Origin: Stictocephala bisonia | Taxonomy: Eukaryota > Arthropoda > Insecta > Hemiptera > Membracidae | DNA: 64,000 nucleotides | Direction of reading: 5' to 3' | Assembly: GCA_035578905.1 (NCBI GenBank) | Contig: JAQJVL010001107.1 | Span: forward strand, 62,001-126,000 | Part shown: in pieces, positions 11,640-26,939 of the stretch | Layout of the letters: each line of letters opens with the position of its first letter | Numbering within the stretch: position 1 is the stretch's first letter | Notes under the pieces: generated by a model | Databases searched by the model: none | What the model saw: the letters and a program-made list of their open reading frames with translations, nothing else | What the model was told of the DNA's origin: nothing | Translations under genes and position numbers: made by a program

Positions 11640-12784
11640 ACGAGTAATAGTATAGTCATATTTCATAAATAGAAGTGGAAATCCACTAGTTCTAAAAAAG
11701 TTGGATTTCTGGTTAGTAACTAAATACGGTCAAATGGAAAATCTAAAAAAAACACAACTACTACTTTCAAATTCAAGGGCGGCTGAACATAACAATACGA
11801 AATTATGCAACTTTGTTTTTTGAACTTCTAAATAATTCCAAACTAAAACCGTTTATGTAGACCATGACTTCTGGACGACCAAAATTTCTATATCTGTAAT
11901 CTAGATAAGTTTGATAACAATTGCAATTTTTCAGAAATAATTGATCCTCGACACTCAAGATCAGTGCAAATTCACAATTCCTCCAAAATTGAAGAAGCTC
12001 AGTACAACCTGACAAGGAAACTGACAAATGATAAATAACAAACTATATAAAAGTTCATTATTATATTGTAAATACTTGTTTTAAATTGTATGTATATTTT
12101 ACCTTATATTTTACCTTATATTTTGAGTATATGTAAAATTGTAAATTCATTAAACAATCGTAAGTATGTAGTTCTAAGTAAGTTATGGTAAGTTATATTG
12201 TGAATACTTCGTTTGAAAATGTATATAATAGGTTGGCAGTTTTAATTTAAAAATATAGAATTTCTGTAGCGTCTCGGGTACCTTCCGACGGGTTCACAGG
12301 GCATACCTAAGATTCACTAACCCCAAATTCTAGGACCTGGGTGAGAGTAATGTACTGTATTTCCTTCAACTATCACTAAGGAGGTGAAGTTTACTGAAAT
12401 AGGTAGTACTGAAATAGCTTCATTTAAAATTGTAAAACCAATGCAATTCCCAATACAGCACGAATCATAATGTATTTTTATTAAAAAAATAGTCTAGTCT
12501 TGTTAGAGTTGCAACTGTTAATGATTTTGGACACACTATATCTAAGATGCTAAATGTAAATTTATTGTAATTTCAAAATATGTAAATTTTACGCAATTAT
12601 GCACATTTCATCATTAATTAAGTGTTTTATTTATATGTAGCCTATGAGATTTTTATTTTTAGTAATATTATTTGTTATTTTATTAGCCTTCGAAATTAAT
12701 TTCCAATTTTCATCATATATGTTACTATTGTATTAGGGAGCCTTCAAGCTGTTCTTTAATTGTTTTTCATGTTTGTTGCAGTTG
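11640..12784. other. AT-rich DNA, no gene recognised
   Basis: No coding sequence could be supported. A 74-codon frame at 11803-12027 on the minus strand has no recognisable features. A less AT-rich patch at 12260-12370 is of unknown origin. Confidence 0.5.
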
Positions 12785-14590
12785 GAGCTGACAGTATTGC
12801 AATAAAATTCATCAAACTTACCCTACCCATTATACTACCAATCATTACAGCTATATTGAATGTTCTTTAATTTCAGCTACTTTCCCTACTGCCCGGAAGT
12901 CCACTATTGTTCAACCTTTACCTAAAACTTTAAATCCTCTATCTCTCCCTGATTTAAGGCCAATAAGTATTCTTCCCGCCCTGTCCAAATGCCTTGAGAG
13001 AATTGTTCATAAGCAAATTTATGATTATCTTTCAAATAGTAAACTAATATCTAGGTTTCAATCTGGCTTCCTAATCACAGTACTACAACAGCCCTTCTGA
13101 AAATCACTGATGATATACGCCATGCAATGGACAAGAGTAATCTTTCAATACTAACACTTTTTGACTTCTCTAAAGTTTTTGACTGCGTTTACTATCCTTT
13201 ACTCCTTATGATACTTTAAAAAAATCGAGTTTTCTGATAGCTGTGTGGACTGGGTCGGGTCCTACTTGTCGGGTCGTCACCAGTGTGTGCGTACTGGAGA
13301 GGGCACGTCCGGATGGAAACCTGTGATCAGAGGTGTGCCACAGGGATCCATTCTGGGACTTCTACTTTTCTCAATTTACATTGATGATGTAAAATCTGAC
13401 GTATGCTTCTCTAAATATCACTTGTACGCTGATGACTTACAGATTTACCAACATTCCCTATTGCTGTGTCTCAACGAGTGGCTTCACAAATGACCTTGAT
13501 ATTGATGCAATAGCCGATTGGGCTTAGATACATGAACTAATGTTAAATGATAATAAAAACAAGACTATCCTTATTGGACATTTTATACTACTTTGACAAA
13601 TCAATCTCACTGACTTATCTAGACTGAAACTACGTGACAATACTCTTGACTTCTCCGACAGTGTAAAGAATTTAGGTTTTACTATGACCAAAACTTTGGT
13701 TTGGAATGATCATGATACGTTGGTTTGCAGTAGGATGTTTGCTGGCATTCATAGTCTTCAATGGTGTGCTTCCTATCTAAAATTTTCTGCTAAAGTGATG
13801 ACGGTAAAAACTCTGGTTCTGCCTCACTTCAACTACTGTGACGCGGTGATCAATGGCATGACTGTTAAACTGTCGGACAGGCTTCAAAGAACACGGACCT
13901 TTTGGATTAGGTTTATATTCAATTTAAGATGGGATGATCATGTTTCTCCATTCTTCAAACAGTTAGGTATGCTTAAACTAAAATAATTCCGTGAATACCA
14001 CATCCTTATTCTTGTGTTAAATATTTTAAGCACTAGATATCCTGAATACTACTCCGAGCGTTTCAAAATCAGCACCAGAAATATACGTCAGGGAGCCTCC
14101 ATACTATCAGTGACTATTCATTACACCACTCTCTATAGAAACTCTTTTACCGTTTCTGCTTGTCGTTTATTGAATTCGTCCCGGAGAACATCAGGACCAT
14201 TGATAAGTGCGTTCGTTTCGGGTTGTAGGTAAAAGACCTGCTTCTGCAAGGCCTGTAGGGGTGGGTGGAGGTTGCGGTGGTTGGGGTTAATGAGTGATTT
14301 GTATGTGTGTGGGATGTATGATATTAGAACTGATTCTTTTTGAATATTGATTTATGTTTATAATATTTTTATATCAGTAATGTTATTTTGACATTTTGAT
14401 CAACAAATTTTAGATATAGGTAATTGCTTTTGTTTTAGGATATATAAATAGATATTTAAGAAACTATAGAATTTATTGTATATATTTCATAAAGTTAAAA
14501 AAAGAAATGTTATTTTTTGTAAATAAGGTTGAGTGGAAGAGAGGACTTAATAGTCCTAACCCCGCCTAATAAGGACAACTTTCACTTCAT
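12785..14590 (+). pseudogene. LINE-A: 5'-truncated, degenerate reverse transcriptase element
   Basis: This is the RT half of a non-LTR element, broken by many stops and frameshifts. In order one can read GADSIAIKFIK (12785), LPKTLNPLSLPDLRPISILP (about 12920), FDFSKVFDC (about 13160), RGVPQGSILG (about 13335), LYADDLQIY (about 13425) and the C-terminal part with LPHFNYCDAVING (about 13820) and RNSFTVSACRLLNSS (about 14140). The endonuclease half is missing, as expected for 5' truncation. The YADD catalytic motif is kept although the frame is broken. It differs in sequence from the intact LINE at 4.2 kb and is a separate family. Its 3' UTR ends in the stem-loop tail shared with the 5S-derived SINEs of this window. 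Confidence 0.88.
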
Positions 14591-14600
14591 TTCAGATGTT
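14525..14600 (+). repeat. 3' terminal stem-loop tail of LINE-A
   Basis: The 3' end contains AGGAC (14542-14546), a 6-nt loop and GTCCT (14553-14557), followed by TAACCCCGCC. The equivalent segments at 54181-54259 and in the SINEs at 48.7 and 37.1 kb keep the flanking GTTAAGTG, the AGGG...CCCT-type stem and TAACTTCGCCTGGTTAAATA. This is the likely RT recognition tail. Confidence 0.7.
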
Positions 14601-14639
14601 TTTTTCTGTCTTAAATAAAGATGTTTAGTGTTCTGAATA

Positions 14640-18124
<3,485 letters not shown>

Positions 18125-20235
18125 TTTCTGGTTAAGATAATATATGTGGTTAAGGAGGAACATACACAAAAATAAATTAGTCAAGGTACTTTTAAACTGG
18201 TCTAGCTTTTTCATTGTTTAGAATATAATTAAAAAACAGAATATAAGAAAATTACTGGCATTAAAAATGTAATATCAATTAAAATATTTAAAACGAAGTT
18301 CTGAGCATAAACAATTTGATTAGAACCAATAGAATTTACTGATACGGAGAAACTCTTTTGAGTATAAATCTTCTTAATTCAGTAGTAAACAAGAAGAAGC
18401 CAATAACGCTAAAGCGGATATATTAAGAAAAGTACATCATTTGGAAGATGTATTGGAAACAAACACGAAGGGAATGTACAACAGAACTTCTTCATATTAC
18501 ACCACACAAATCTTTTATAAAAGTCTTTATCTTTCAGGCTGCAATATTAAAATAACAAACAGGGGTTATTTATTGTTATTGTTTTGTTTAGAGCTGTGTT
18601 TGTTTTTTTTCAGGTCAGTAGTGCATACCGTGGTTGTTACAAAAACCATCTCCTGTAGACAACGATTCATCGGTCCACAAGATCTGTTTAAAGAACCCAT
18701 ACTGTTCTGTGTCAACATACAGCAACCACTGACAGAATTGAACTCTGAGTCAAAGTCAATTTCCTCTAATATTTGTACAGAATTTTAATGGAACGGTTTG
18801 ATTTTAATGTTTGCAATATATTTTTGACCTTTCAATTATAAATGGCAATTTTTATTTGTAGTTTAGACCCATATTAAGGACTACAATTTCCGTACCTGCA
18901 CCATGTACAACACCACGACTTGCCTAGTTAAGTTGTTTACACACCATGGCATTGTACACAAGGCGCTGATGTAATCTTCAAAATACAGCTGTGCTAGGGA
19001 TTCGTCTGTTGGGACTTCATACTTTTATGTTGCAAGTGCCTTACCACAACAAAACCCATAAACAAAATGTATCTCTGCGTAATCCTGAGATGGCCATAGT
19101 GTCTTGCACATTACTGGCACAGAACAACTGTCTGGAGTGAGGAAAACACGTTTTAAAGGTATTTTTTAACTAGTTAAGGAGTGGTCTCTCGGTTGCAAAA
19201 TATGGTACATAATAATGGCCAAAGGCAAACAGCCTGAATGGCGTAATATAGGATAATAATTTTCTATCCAAAGAAACACATTTTCAGATTAAAATTCTGT
19301 ATTAAAACTAATTCAATGTTAAGAGAAAAATCAGTCTTGAGAAAGTCATGAATGTTATTATGTTTTACTTTCTTTTAACATCAATCAGATATATAAATCC
19401 TCAAATATATATAAAAATATAGCTTTATTTGAATTTGTCATCAAACTTGTCCTAATTGATGGACATAATACTATAAATAGGTACCACAATGTCTAACTGT
19501 TTTATTAGATTTAATATTTATTTATTTCATAATATGAATAGATTTTTCAATTCAACTGAATTTAAATATGATGATGATATGACAACGTTTTCTCTTTGTA
19601 GAAACTCTATAAGGTAACTAAAGTGGTAAATCATGATAATTTTTAGCTGTTTTCATAAACTCAGGATTGTTCCTTGCTTTGTTGTTGTTTGCTGTATCAT
19701 TTGTCCTGTATCATCAGGATTGTTCAGGATATCATTTATACACCCAATAAATCACGATTTAAATTGGTAGTAAACGTACTGAACGAAAATAATTGTAGGC
19801 TACCTTCCAGTTTAACTCAGTAATACAAGACAAATCAGTCCTTTAAAATATTACTTGAGCCAATCCAAGCACATTTTTGATTACCAATGAATAGATACTA
19901 AACCTATTATGTACTTCTATTACAGCACCAACCAATCTACATTAGGTCAATAGTAATATTTCATCTAAATTTACACTCTATACATATATATCATCCAAAT
20001 ACCATTGACTCACTTATTGACTTACTCATCACTGTCATTTAAAAGGTGTCAAATCTCAGAAACTAAAATAATCTATAATTTTTCGCCTTTTGTTTGAAGT
20101 ATGCAATATAATGATATTTTCAAAAATGATTCGTTATTCTGGAATGACAAACGTTATAGTGTGGAAAATTTGAAATGTCAGAAATATTTTTTCCAATTTT
20201 TCCTGTGGGGTCTAAGCGAAATGTTAAAATTATAT
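18125..20235. other. AT-rich intergenic DNA, no gene
   Basis: A 115-codon frame at 18441-18788 shows no domain and is treated as chance. No RNA gene or terminal repeats were seen. Confidence 0.5.
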
Positions 20236-20239
20236 ATTA

Positions 20240-20330
20240 CTACCCTTTTCAGTACCAGATATGAGACGATCTACAACTTTGTCTCTTTGGAGATTTGCAC
20301 TATTCCTTCACCCTTAGTGTTAAAAGGGTA
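20240..20330 (+). repeat. Repeat fragment shared with the 56.9-kb Helitron-like element
   Basis: The stretch with GAGACGATCTACAACTT and TTCACCCTTAG matches 56930-56991 in the same order and orientation. It is a short detached copy of part of that repeat. Confidence 0.6.
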
Positions 20331-20339
20331 GATCTCCTT

Positions 20340-21665
20340 TACACCAAGGTGCAGTTTAGAGCTTTGTTTCGTTTTATTTAGTTAATTTATTTTTTTAAAT
20401 AAAAATAGCTGCTATACGGTGTCAGAAAGCAGACTTATGCTATATGATTACAAAAGTAATATTATAGCTGATTGAATATACTTCAACTCATAGGAAATAG
20501 ATAAATTTGTAGTATTAAAGTGTTCTTCATATGATAAAAATCGTCTAGACTTGGTGATAAACCACTATTTCATACACAATCACGCTACTTTGCGTCCTCA
20601 AACAATAGACGTTTGGACGGGTAAAAAAAAAACTCCTGTCCTATTTAGGTATTACATACTAACATACTCAGCACCTGAAAAAAATTTTGTAAATTCATAC
20701 TAAGATCGAAAGTATGCCTAACAACTAAACACTGTTATAACCGTTAAAATGTTGTGTTTATTTTATTTATAACACTTAATATATTACAGTATATTATGTA
20801 ATATTGTAATACAGTGAGTATTGCTTGATTACAGGTTCATTTTATTTTGGACCATGAATTAGTAACGTGATTTTTTTCTGAGTTAATTATAATAGTATTA
20901 CAAAATAATTCTAATGTTGATCATTAATAGTATATTACGCGGGAAAGACATTAATGAATGTTTTTGAATATCAAATAAAGAAAATTACTGTAATCAATTG
21001 TAAATTAAATAGAAGATGAGAGGACTACTAGTACAAACAAAAATTGTTGAACATATAACACCAATGTAAAATAATTACTCTAAAATGCAGAAATTGGAAA
21101 GAACTAACTAGCTAAAAGGAAAAAAGTATTTCTAGTTTTGAAAAAGAACAAACTAATTGATATTTAGTACTTTATGTAAATGCACCTTCATAGTTAAGCG
21201 ATAGTTTAGGAATACACGTATGATATGCGGGCCATGACAGGGCCCGTCTCGTAATGCGCTGAGAAACACAGCTAAAGGAATGACAACATTTTAAAAACAC
21301 TTGTTTAAGTAATACTGAAACTATTTTGGATTAATTTCTAAAACTATGAATCCAAAAAGTACGATGAAAATAAATAACTAACTTTATAGTTAGAATAAAT
21401 GGTATTGATGGAATACACCAGGTTATCTTATACAGGTAGATTTATTCAACAAGTAGTAAATTCTTGTTTATCTCTCCAGGTGTTACACAACTAAGGGTCT
21501 TATAGCATAAGAGAATTTATTCGACAAGCTAAACTCGATACATAAATGTCTAACAATTGAACTATTTATTGATCAATTCTCTCTGAGCTGTTTGCCTTAT
21601 AAATTTCATGATTAATTTTTTATATACTCATAGTTATACAAAAACATTATTTATGTAACAATAAG
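20340..21665. other. AT-rich intergenic DNA, no gene
   Basis: Nothing recognisable was found here on either strand. Confidence 0.5.
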
Positions 21666-21670
21666 ATCTG

Positions 21671-21969
21671 TTCCGTTACTTCATTACCACTAGTATTTTT
21701 CGTTTCCATTAATTCACTACCACTCGATGAATATCCTGTTCATGAAAATCCGATATTGCTCTGAAAACTGTTCCCCACTCATTTTTACGTCCACTGTGGT
21801 ATTCCTTATCTGCTAGGAATACCGCTGGCCTTATCTTAGCGCTTTCAAAGAACTTACAAACATAGAACGCATTCGGTAGTAAGGCAATTACAAGTTTGTG
21901 ATTAACTTTAGTAGCCACCTAACCTAACCTAACTGCGATAAAAAAAGTAGTGATAGTGAAGTAACGAAA
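21671..21969 (-). mobile_element. Short terminal-inverted-repeat element, copy 1
   Basis: The ends are inverted copies of about 33 bp. The left arm, 21671-21703, contains CGTTACTTCATTACCACTAG. The right arm, 21936-21969, read in reverse contains CGTTACTTCACTATCACTAC. Inside are a TTAGG-type repeat of about three units (21917-21931) and a short coding piece. A second copy in the opposite orientation lies at 49756-50065. Size and ends fit a MITE or other non-autonomous DNA transposon. No convincing target duplication was seen, so the superfamily is open. Confidence 0.7.
21709..21918 (-). pseudogene. MADF-like coding fragment inside the inverted-repeat element
   Basis: The 69-codon open frame on the minus strand begins with GTG in place of the ATG present in copy 2, giving VATKVNHKLV. 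It contains FFESAKIRPAVFLADKEYHS and then GRKNEWGTVFRAI. The RPxxxxxxDKEYxSxxKNxW spacing resembles the core of MADF (Myb/SANT-like) DNA-binding domains, a type encoded by some PIF/Harbinger transposons and by insect transcription factors. The domain would be incomplete. In copy 2 the same region carries an in-frame TAG and length differences. The piece is probably a relic of the parental transposon's DNA-binding protein or a captured exon. The MADF assignment is by eye. Confidence 0.4.
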
Positions 21970-21974
21970 AATTT

Positions 21975-23930
21975 ACGGATAAGGTCCTAAAAATAAATGT
22001 GTTATCTATGTAAATGTAAAGTGGACAATAGAGGTATAATGAAAGTATCAATATAATTTTTTATGGTTAACTTTTTACGTAGAAAATATACAGCTAAAAC
22101 TAATGCAATATATTATATAAACCCACGGTTTTTTCAGTCAAGGTTTCCACGAACTCATCACAAAACCAATACATCCGTTTGACTGCTCATACTAGTTCAA
22201 CTAATTTAAAGTTCATAATTCAACTAAATCATAAATAGTTTTAAACATTTATTTTAAATGGAACTGAAAATAATGAGTAGTAACCGTAACATATTTGATC
22301 AGATTTTAAACAAAATGCTATAGTTATTTTCACTGTATAGCAGTGAAAATATAAAATAAAGTTTTATTTTTGAAAATATTGTTTTATAAAGTTATATATT
22401 GAATAGGGTAGTTTTATAATCAAGCCTATAAAACCTTGATACCAACATTAGTAAATCTAAAGTAGTCCTTGAGTAGTTGAGTCAGTGTATAATACACTGT
22501 ACACTAGATGGTCTTGACATCGGAGACTGTGTTATATACTGAACAAGCCTGATTATAGTTGAAATACGATAAATGTAGCCTACATTTTGATATGCCACTA
22601 CATCTGAAATAAAAACACAATAACATTTGTGAGTGGTTCATCATTACATCGATCATTACAATTGTTTGAAATGTAATTTTATTAGTATAAGTAATTTGTG
22701 AATGTAGAAATATTATTTAGACAAACATATTATATCTTTGGTCTTATTGGCCACTTGGCTGATTGACAGTTAGTTATACTCAAATATTTATGAGTAAGTA
22801 AAAAATAAAAAGACTTTTCCCACGTATAAAAACCTTATAAAATAGTGCGATAAGAACTTTGTTATTCACATTGTTATGTGACACCCACTAGACTGGCAAT
22901 TACTACAGGAAAGGAATACAGCCTGAAGCAGAGCTTTAACGATGTTTACAAGATTTTATATTGTTTTTCTCCCTCAGAGTTTATTGATGAATGGGCAGCT
23001 GTTACTTATTAAGTTCCGGCTAAACTCTTTATTGATGCTTTGATGGTTTTCATTTATCTAAAGTAGGGAAACATTGTGGCAAAGCCATCTTATGTTGAAG
23101 CAAAAAAACTCAAACATAAACAGTTGATAATAAATTTTTTCAGTCCATTTCAAGTAAAATGATGTAATTTATGTTAGAAATTAAGTACAATACAATACAA
23201 GAACATAGATTGAAATATTACGTTGGTCAATGCAATTTATCCATTTTTACCACCCTCAGACTGGAAGGATTCACAAATTAGGGACCAATTACGAGTACTT
23301 TTTTAAAATGTGTATTTTGTTAAATGTTGTGCCGTAGCACAGAGTCCTGAATAACCTCCTTCTTCTATGTGGCTTTTCGTTTGTATGTCTGCGTATCATT
23401 TTGTTGTTCTTTGTTTCTTGTTTGTGTTGGTACTGTCGTGCTCACCGACATTAGACTTCTGTCTGTCATCCTCTAATGGTTGGCTCTGAGTCTTTTGGGT
23501 AAGTGTTCGTAATATTGCTTTTTATTTATGGTTGTTAATTAATGTTCTCTGTATTTGTTTGATTTCAGTTTATAGTGATGTTGCCAGTTTATATCAATTC
23601 TTTTGTTTTAGCTGAGATAGGTTAGTCGGTCACATGGCTGTCAATTTAAAAATGTTTTGGCAGTGATTTACAGTAATGTGCCATAAGTGATTTACAGTAA
23701 ATGTGGCAACTTACTTTACTAAAATCTTCAGTATCTAACAGTATTCTTCTGAAACTATTGCTCTGACAATCAAGCTCGCAACCCTCTACCTGGTGATGAA
23801 TGTTGGAAGTACTTGTAATTCCGTGACGAAAAGACAATGGTTTCTCAACAGCAATTGAAACCTGGCAGCCATCCTAAACGGATAATTGAGACTTATCTAG
23901 TAATGTCTACGTCAATTACTATTGAATGGA
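21975..23930. other. AT-rich intergenic DNA, no gene
   Basis: No gene was found. A perfect 11-bp hairpin lies at 22325-22351, with TATTTTCACTG against CAGTGAAAATA and a 5-nt loop. A T- and G-richer stretch at 23330-23640 is unassigned. Confidence 0.5.
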
Positions 23931-23933
23931 GGT

Positions 23934-23943
23934 CAAGTTAGTG
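23934..23943. repeat. Target-site duplication, left copy
   Basis: CAAGTTAGTG here is repeated exactly at 24609-24618 and brackets the foldback element between them. Confidence 0.7.
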
Positions 23944-24608
23944 GGGACGGGACGACTGGCACACATTTTTGGACCTTCTGCCCATGGCAGTATTGGCACA
24001 ATCATTAGAGCGGAATAAGTAGGGTCAACTCGCCTGCTTGGAAAAGGCAGGATTGGCACAGTCGCTCGACCAGGTAGACGTCATCGAACGAGGGAAAACG
24101 GGAATTTTATTATTCCCGTCAACTCTGCGTGGCAGTCATTTGCCCGTGATATAACAAATTTTTAAATTTAAACTTCACTGGTGTTTAAGTTTTTCTCTTA
24201 TAGAAAATATGTTTTACACATAAAATTCAATTAAATTGCTTTTTTAAATTGATTTTTTGTTCTTCCATTTTGATATATCCGTGTTAGTTCAACATGTTCC
24301 CCACAGTTTAGGTTAGGTTAGGTTGGGTTAGGTTAGGTTAGGTTAGGTTAGGTTAGGTTGGGTTAGGTTAGGTTAGGTTAGGTTAGGTTAGGTACTTCTA
24401 TAAGCACCACAGCAGGGAATTTGCGGGGGCAAAAAAGTTCCCATTTTCCTGCATTCTGGCCACCTGGCTGCTACTACATGGCCGGGCGGTGTGTGCCAAT
24501 CGTGCCTTTCTGAAACTTACAGGTTGACCCTTCTTAATCCCCTCTAATGACTGTGCCAGTCGTGCAATTCCAAATCGGCCAAAAATGTGTGCCAATCGTT
24601 CTACGGCC
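23944..24608. mobile_element. Foldback / Mutator-like non-autonomous element with TTAGG array inside
   Basis: The 665-bp unit has long inverted arms, 23944-24132 and about 24416-24608, alignable over nearly 190 bp at roughly 75 percent identity by eye. Both arms carry ACTGGCACAC- or ATTGGCACAC-type motifs at matching positions, three per arm, beside shared blocks such as GGCACACATTTTTGG, TCATTAGAG and AGGGTCAAC. A 10-bp direct repeat flanks it. Long arms plus a 9-10 bp duplication is the classic layout of Mutator-like elements, so this is a reasonable family guess. The centre holds a telomere-type array. No transposase is encoded. Confidence 0.75.
24308..24393 (+). repeat. (TTAGG)n insect telomere-type array
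   Basis: About 17 GGTTA units run here, with two GGTTG variants. TTAGG is the ancestral insect telomere repeat. Its position in the middle of a transposable element, away from any chromosome end visible here, makes it an interstitial block. Confidence 0.9.
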
Positions 24609-24618
24609 CAAGTTAGTG
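24609..24618. repeat. Target-site duplication, right copy
   Basis: This is an exact copy of 23934-23943 (CAAGTTAGTG), directly abutting the right arm of the foldback element. Confidence 0.7.
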
Positions 24619-24619
24619 A

Positions 24620-25130
24620 TAAGTGGACTGAGGAAAGAGCATATTGCCTAAAATATCTTCAAAACTTAGTTCCCAAGTTGCTGGATTACAGCACTACACC
24701 AAGTTCCCTGATAGAGCTGAAATAGGTTCACCAAACTTTTGAATTAATGTTTAACTTTAAGAGTAACCATAAATATTTTCCTGTGACAGATATAATAAAT
24801 ATTGTCATTAAATGTTTTGTTTGAACTTAGGACAGCTTACTTCCAACGTTAGTTTTCCGAAATACAGTATTTGTATTTTCCATCTGCTCTTGACCTATTT
24901 AAAATTCTTCACGAAGAATAAATTAAAAACCTGTTTAACTATCTTTCCTATCTGCCGAAAGAGGAGAATCCACTTAAGCCAATACAGAATAGAATACAAA
25001 CCAACATATTCGATATTAATATTGGAATACGAGTATATTACTGACATGAAACAATTTAATTGTAATAATTACTTTTATGATCTCTATGGACAATAGCTAA
25101 CTTAATAATTATATTTTGATATTATAAAAC
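24620..25130. other. AT-rich intergenic DNA, no gene
   Basis: A 94-codon frame at 24812-25096 has no recognisable domain and is treated as chance. Nothing else was seen. Confidence 0.45.
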
Positions 25131-25135
25131 CAAAA

Positions 25136-25280
25136 ACTTGCCGGCATAGCAGATCAGTTGCTAAGGCTTCGGACTGAGGAAGCGCAAGTTACATGTTATA
25201 ATCGCCAATGAGGTAATGTTTAGTACTTCGTTAAATAACGTTCACGCACAGGCCTCTAGGCCCATGTGAACTGGTGAGTT
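25136..25280 (+). mobile_element. tRNA-derived SINE-like sequence
   Basis: The first 80 bp resemble a decayed tRNA. A box A-like CATAGCAGATCAGTTGCTAA is followed by GGCTTCGGACTGAGGAAGC in the anticodon region and a damaged box B, GTTATAATCGCC. An unrelated body with GCACAGGCCTCTAGGCCC follows. It is too degraded for a working tRNA gene. No TSD was located. Confidence 0.45.
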
Positions 25281-25630
25281 AAGTAAGAAAACTAACAATT
25301 AAAATAGTTGTCCTATAACTTACACTTAGTTGTAATAAATATTATTTAAAACCTATTAAATATTTAATAATGGCCAATCACAGACAAAATGGAAAAGAAA
25401 AAAGCAACTTCGGAGAAGAGAAGTTATTGATTTTGGGGTCAGTATACCCTTATTGAGTAGATTTATTGAGGAAATAAGGAGAACCCCTCCGTGACTGGGC
25501 CACAAATCAGACTCCCTTAAGTAGACCGACATGTTCAAGGGCTAGCCAGCCCATCTGACCACAGGGGAGTGGTTAGTACGATGCTTGGTACTGATTTGTG
25601 AACTCACAATATTTTACTATAAATTAGTTT
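25281..25630. other. Short unassigned stretch
   Basis: No gene or named repeat was recognised between the SINE-like sequence and the minisatellite. Confidence 0.4.
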
Positions 25631-26931
25631 GTATCGACGTTTATGGGCGGGTGGGTCATTACCACTGACGTGTATGGATGGACGTGTGGGTCGTTATTAA
25701 TGTCCGTGTATGGGTGGGTCAATACCACTGTACGTGTATGGGTGGATGTGTGGGTAGTTACTAATGTCCGTGTATGGGTGGGTCAATACCACTGTACGTG
25801 TATTGATGGATGTGTGGGTAGTTACTAATGTCCGTGTATGGGTGGGTCAATACCACTGTACGTGTATTGATGGATGTGTGGGTAGTTACCAATGTCCGTG
25901 TATGGGGGGATAATTACCACTGTACGTGTATTGATGGATGTGTGGGTAGTTACTAATGTCCGTGTATGGGTGGGTCAATACCACTGTACGTGTATTGATG
26001 GATGTGTGGGTAGTTACTAATGTCCGTGTATGGGTGGGTCATTACCACTGTACGTGTATTGATGGATGTGTGGGTAGTTACCAATGTCCGTGAATGGGTG
26101 GGTCATTACCACTGTACGTGTATTGATAGATGTGTGGGTAGTTACTAATGTCCGTGTATGGGTGGGTCAATACCACTGTACGTGTATGGATGGACGTGTG
26201 GGTTGTTACTAATGTCCGTGTATGGGTGGGTCAATACCACTGTACGTGTATTGATGAAAGTGTGGGTCGTTACTAATTTCCGTGTATGTGTGGGTCAATA
26301 CCACTGTACGTGTATTGATGGATGTGTGGGTCGTTACTAATGTCCGTGTATGTTTGGGTCAATACCACTGTACGTGTATTGATGGATGTGTGGGTAGTTA
26401 CTAATGTCCGTGTATGGGTGGGTCAATACCACTGTACATGTATGGATAGACGTGTGAGTCATTACTACTGTCCATGTATGGGTGGGTCAATACCACTGTA
26501 CGTGTATGGGTGGACGTGTGGGTCGGTACTACTGTCCATATATAGGTAGGCAGGCGGGTCATTACTACTGTCCGTGTATGGGTGGGTCAATTCCACTATA
26601 CTTGACACTCACCACTGTATGGGCGAGCAGATAGGATGTTACCAATGTATGTGTATTGGTGGGTTGGGTGGGTCTTTATCACTATACGTGTATCCTCATT
26701 ACCACTGTCCATTTATTGGAGGGGGGGGCAAGTGGTTCATTACGACTGACCGTATAGGCCTATGAGTGGACGAGTGGGTCGTTACTACTATACGTTTATG
26801 GAAGCGCGGGTGGGTCATTACCACCGTACGTGTATGCGTGGGTGGGTGGGTGGGTCGTTACGTTTGTACGTGTATGGGTGGGCGAGTGGTTCATTACGTT
26901 TGTACGTGTATGGGTGGGCGAGTGGGTCATT
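25631..26931 (+). repeat. G-rich minisatellite, locus 2, with 64-bp higher-order unit
   Basis: This 1.3-kb array is the largest of the family. From about 25701 to 26410 it repeats as a 64-bp dimer made of a 28-bp monomer (starting TGTCCGTGTATGGG) and a 36-bp monomer (starting TGTACGTGTATTGATGG). For example, the unit start recurs at 25701 and 25765. The edges are more irregular and contain the ancestral 36-bp type. Short open frames are by-products of the repeat. Confidence 0.95.
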
Positions 26932-26939
26932 ATTTCAAA

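Noticed and set aside
24308..24393. True chromosome end
   Set aside because: The array is only 86 bp, has GGTTG variants, is enclosed in a foldback element and is followed by 40 kb of ordinary sequence.
25136..25215. Possible functional tRNA gene
   Set aside because: Box B is mutated and the acceptor stem does not pair. It is better explained as a SINE head.
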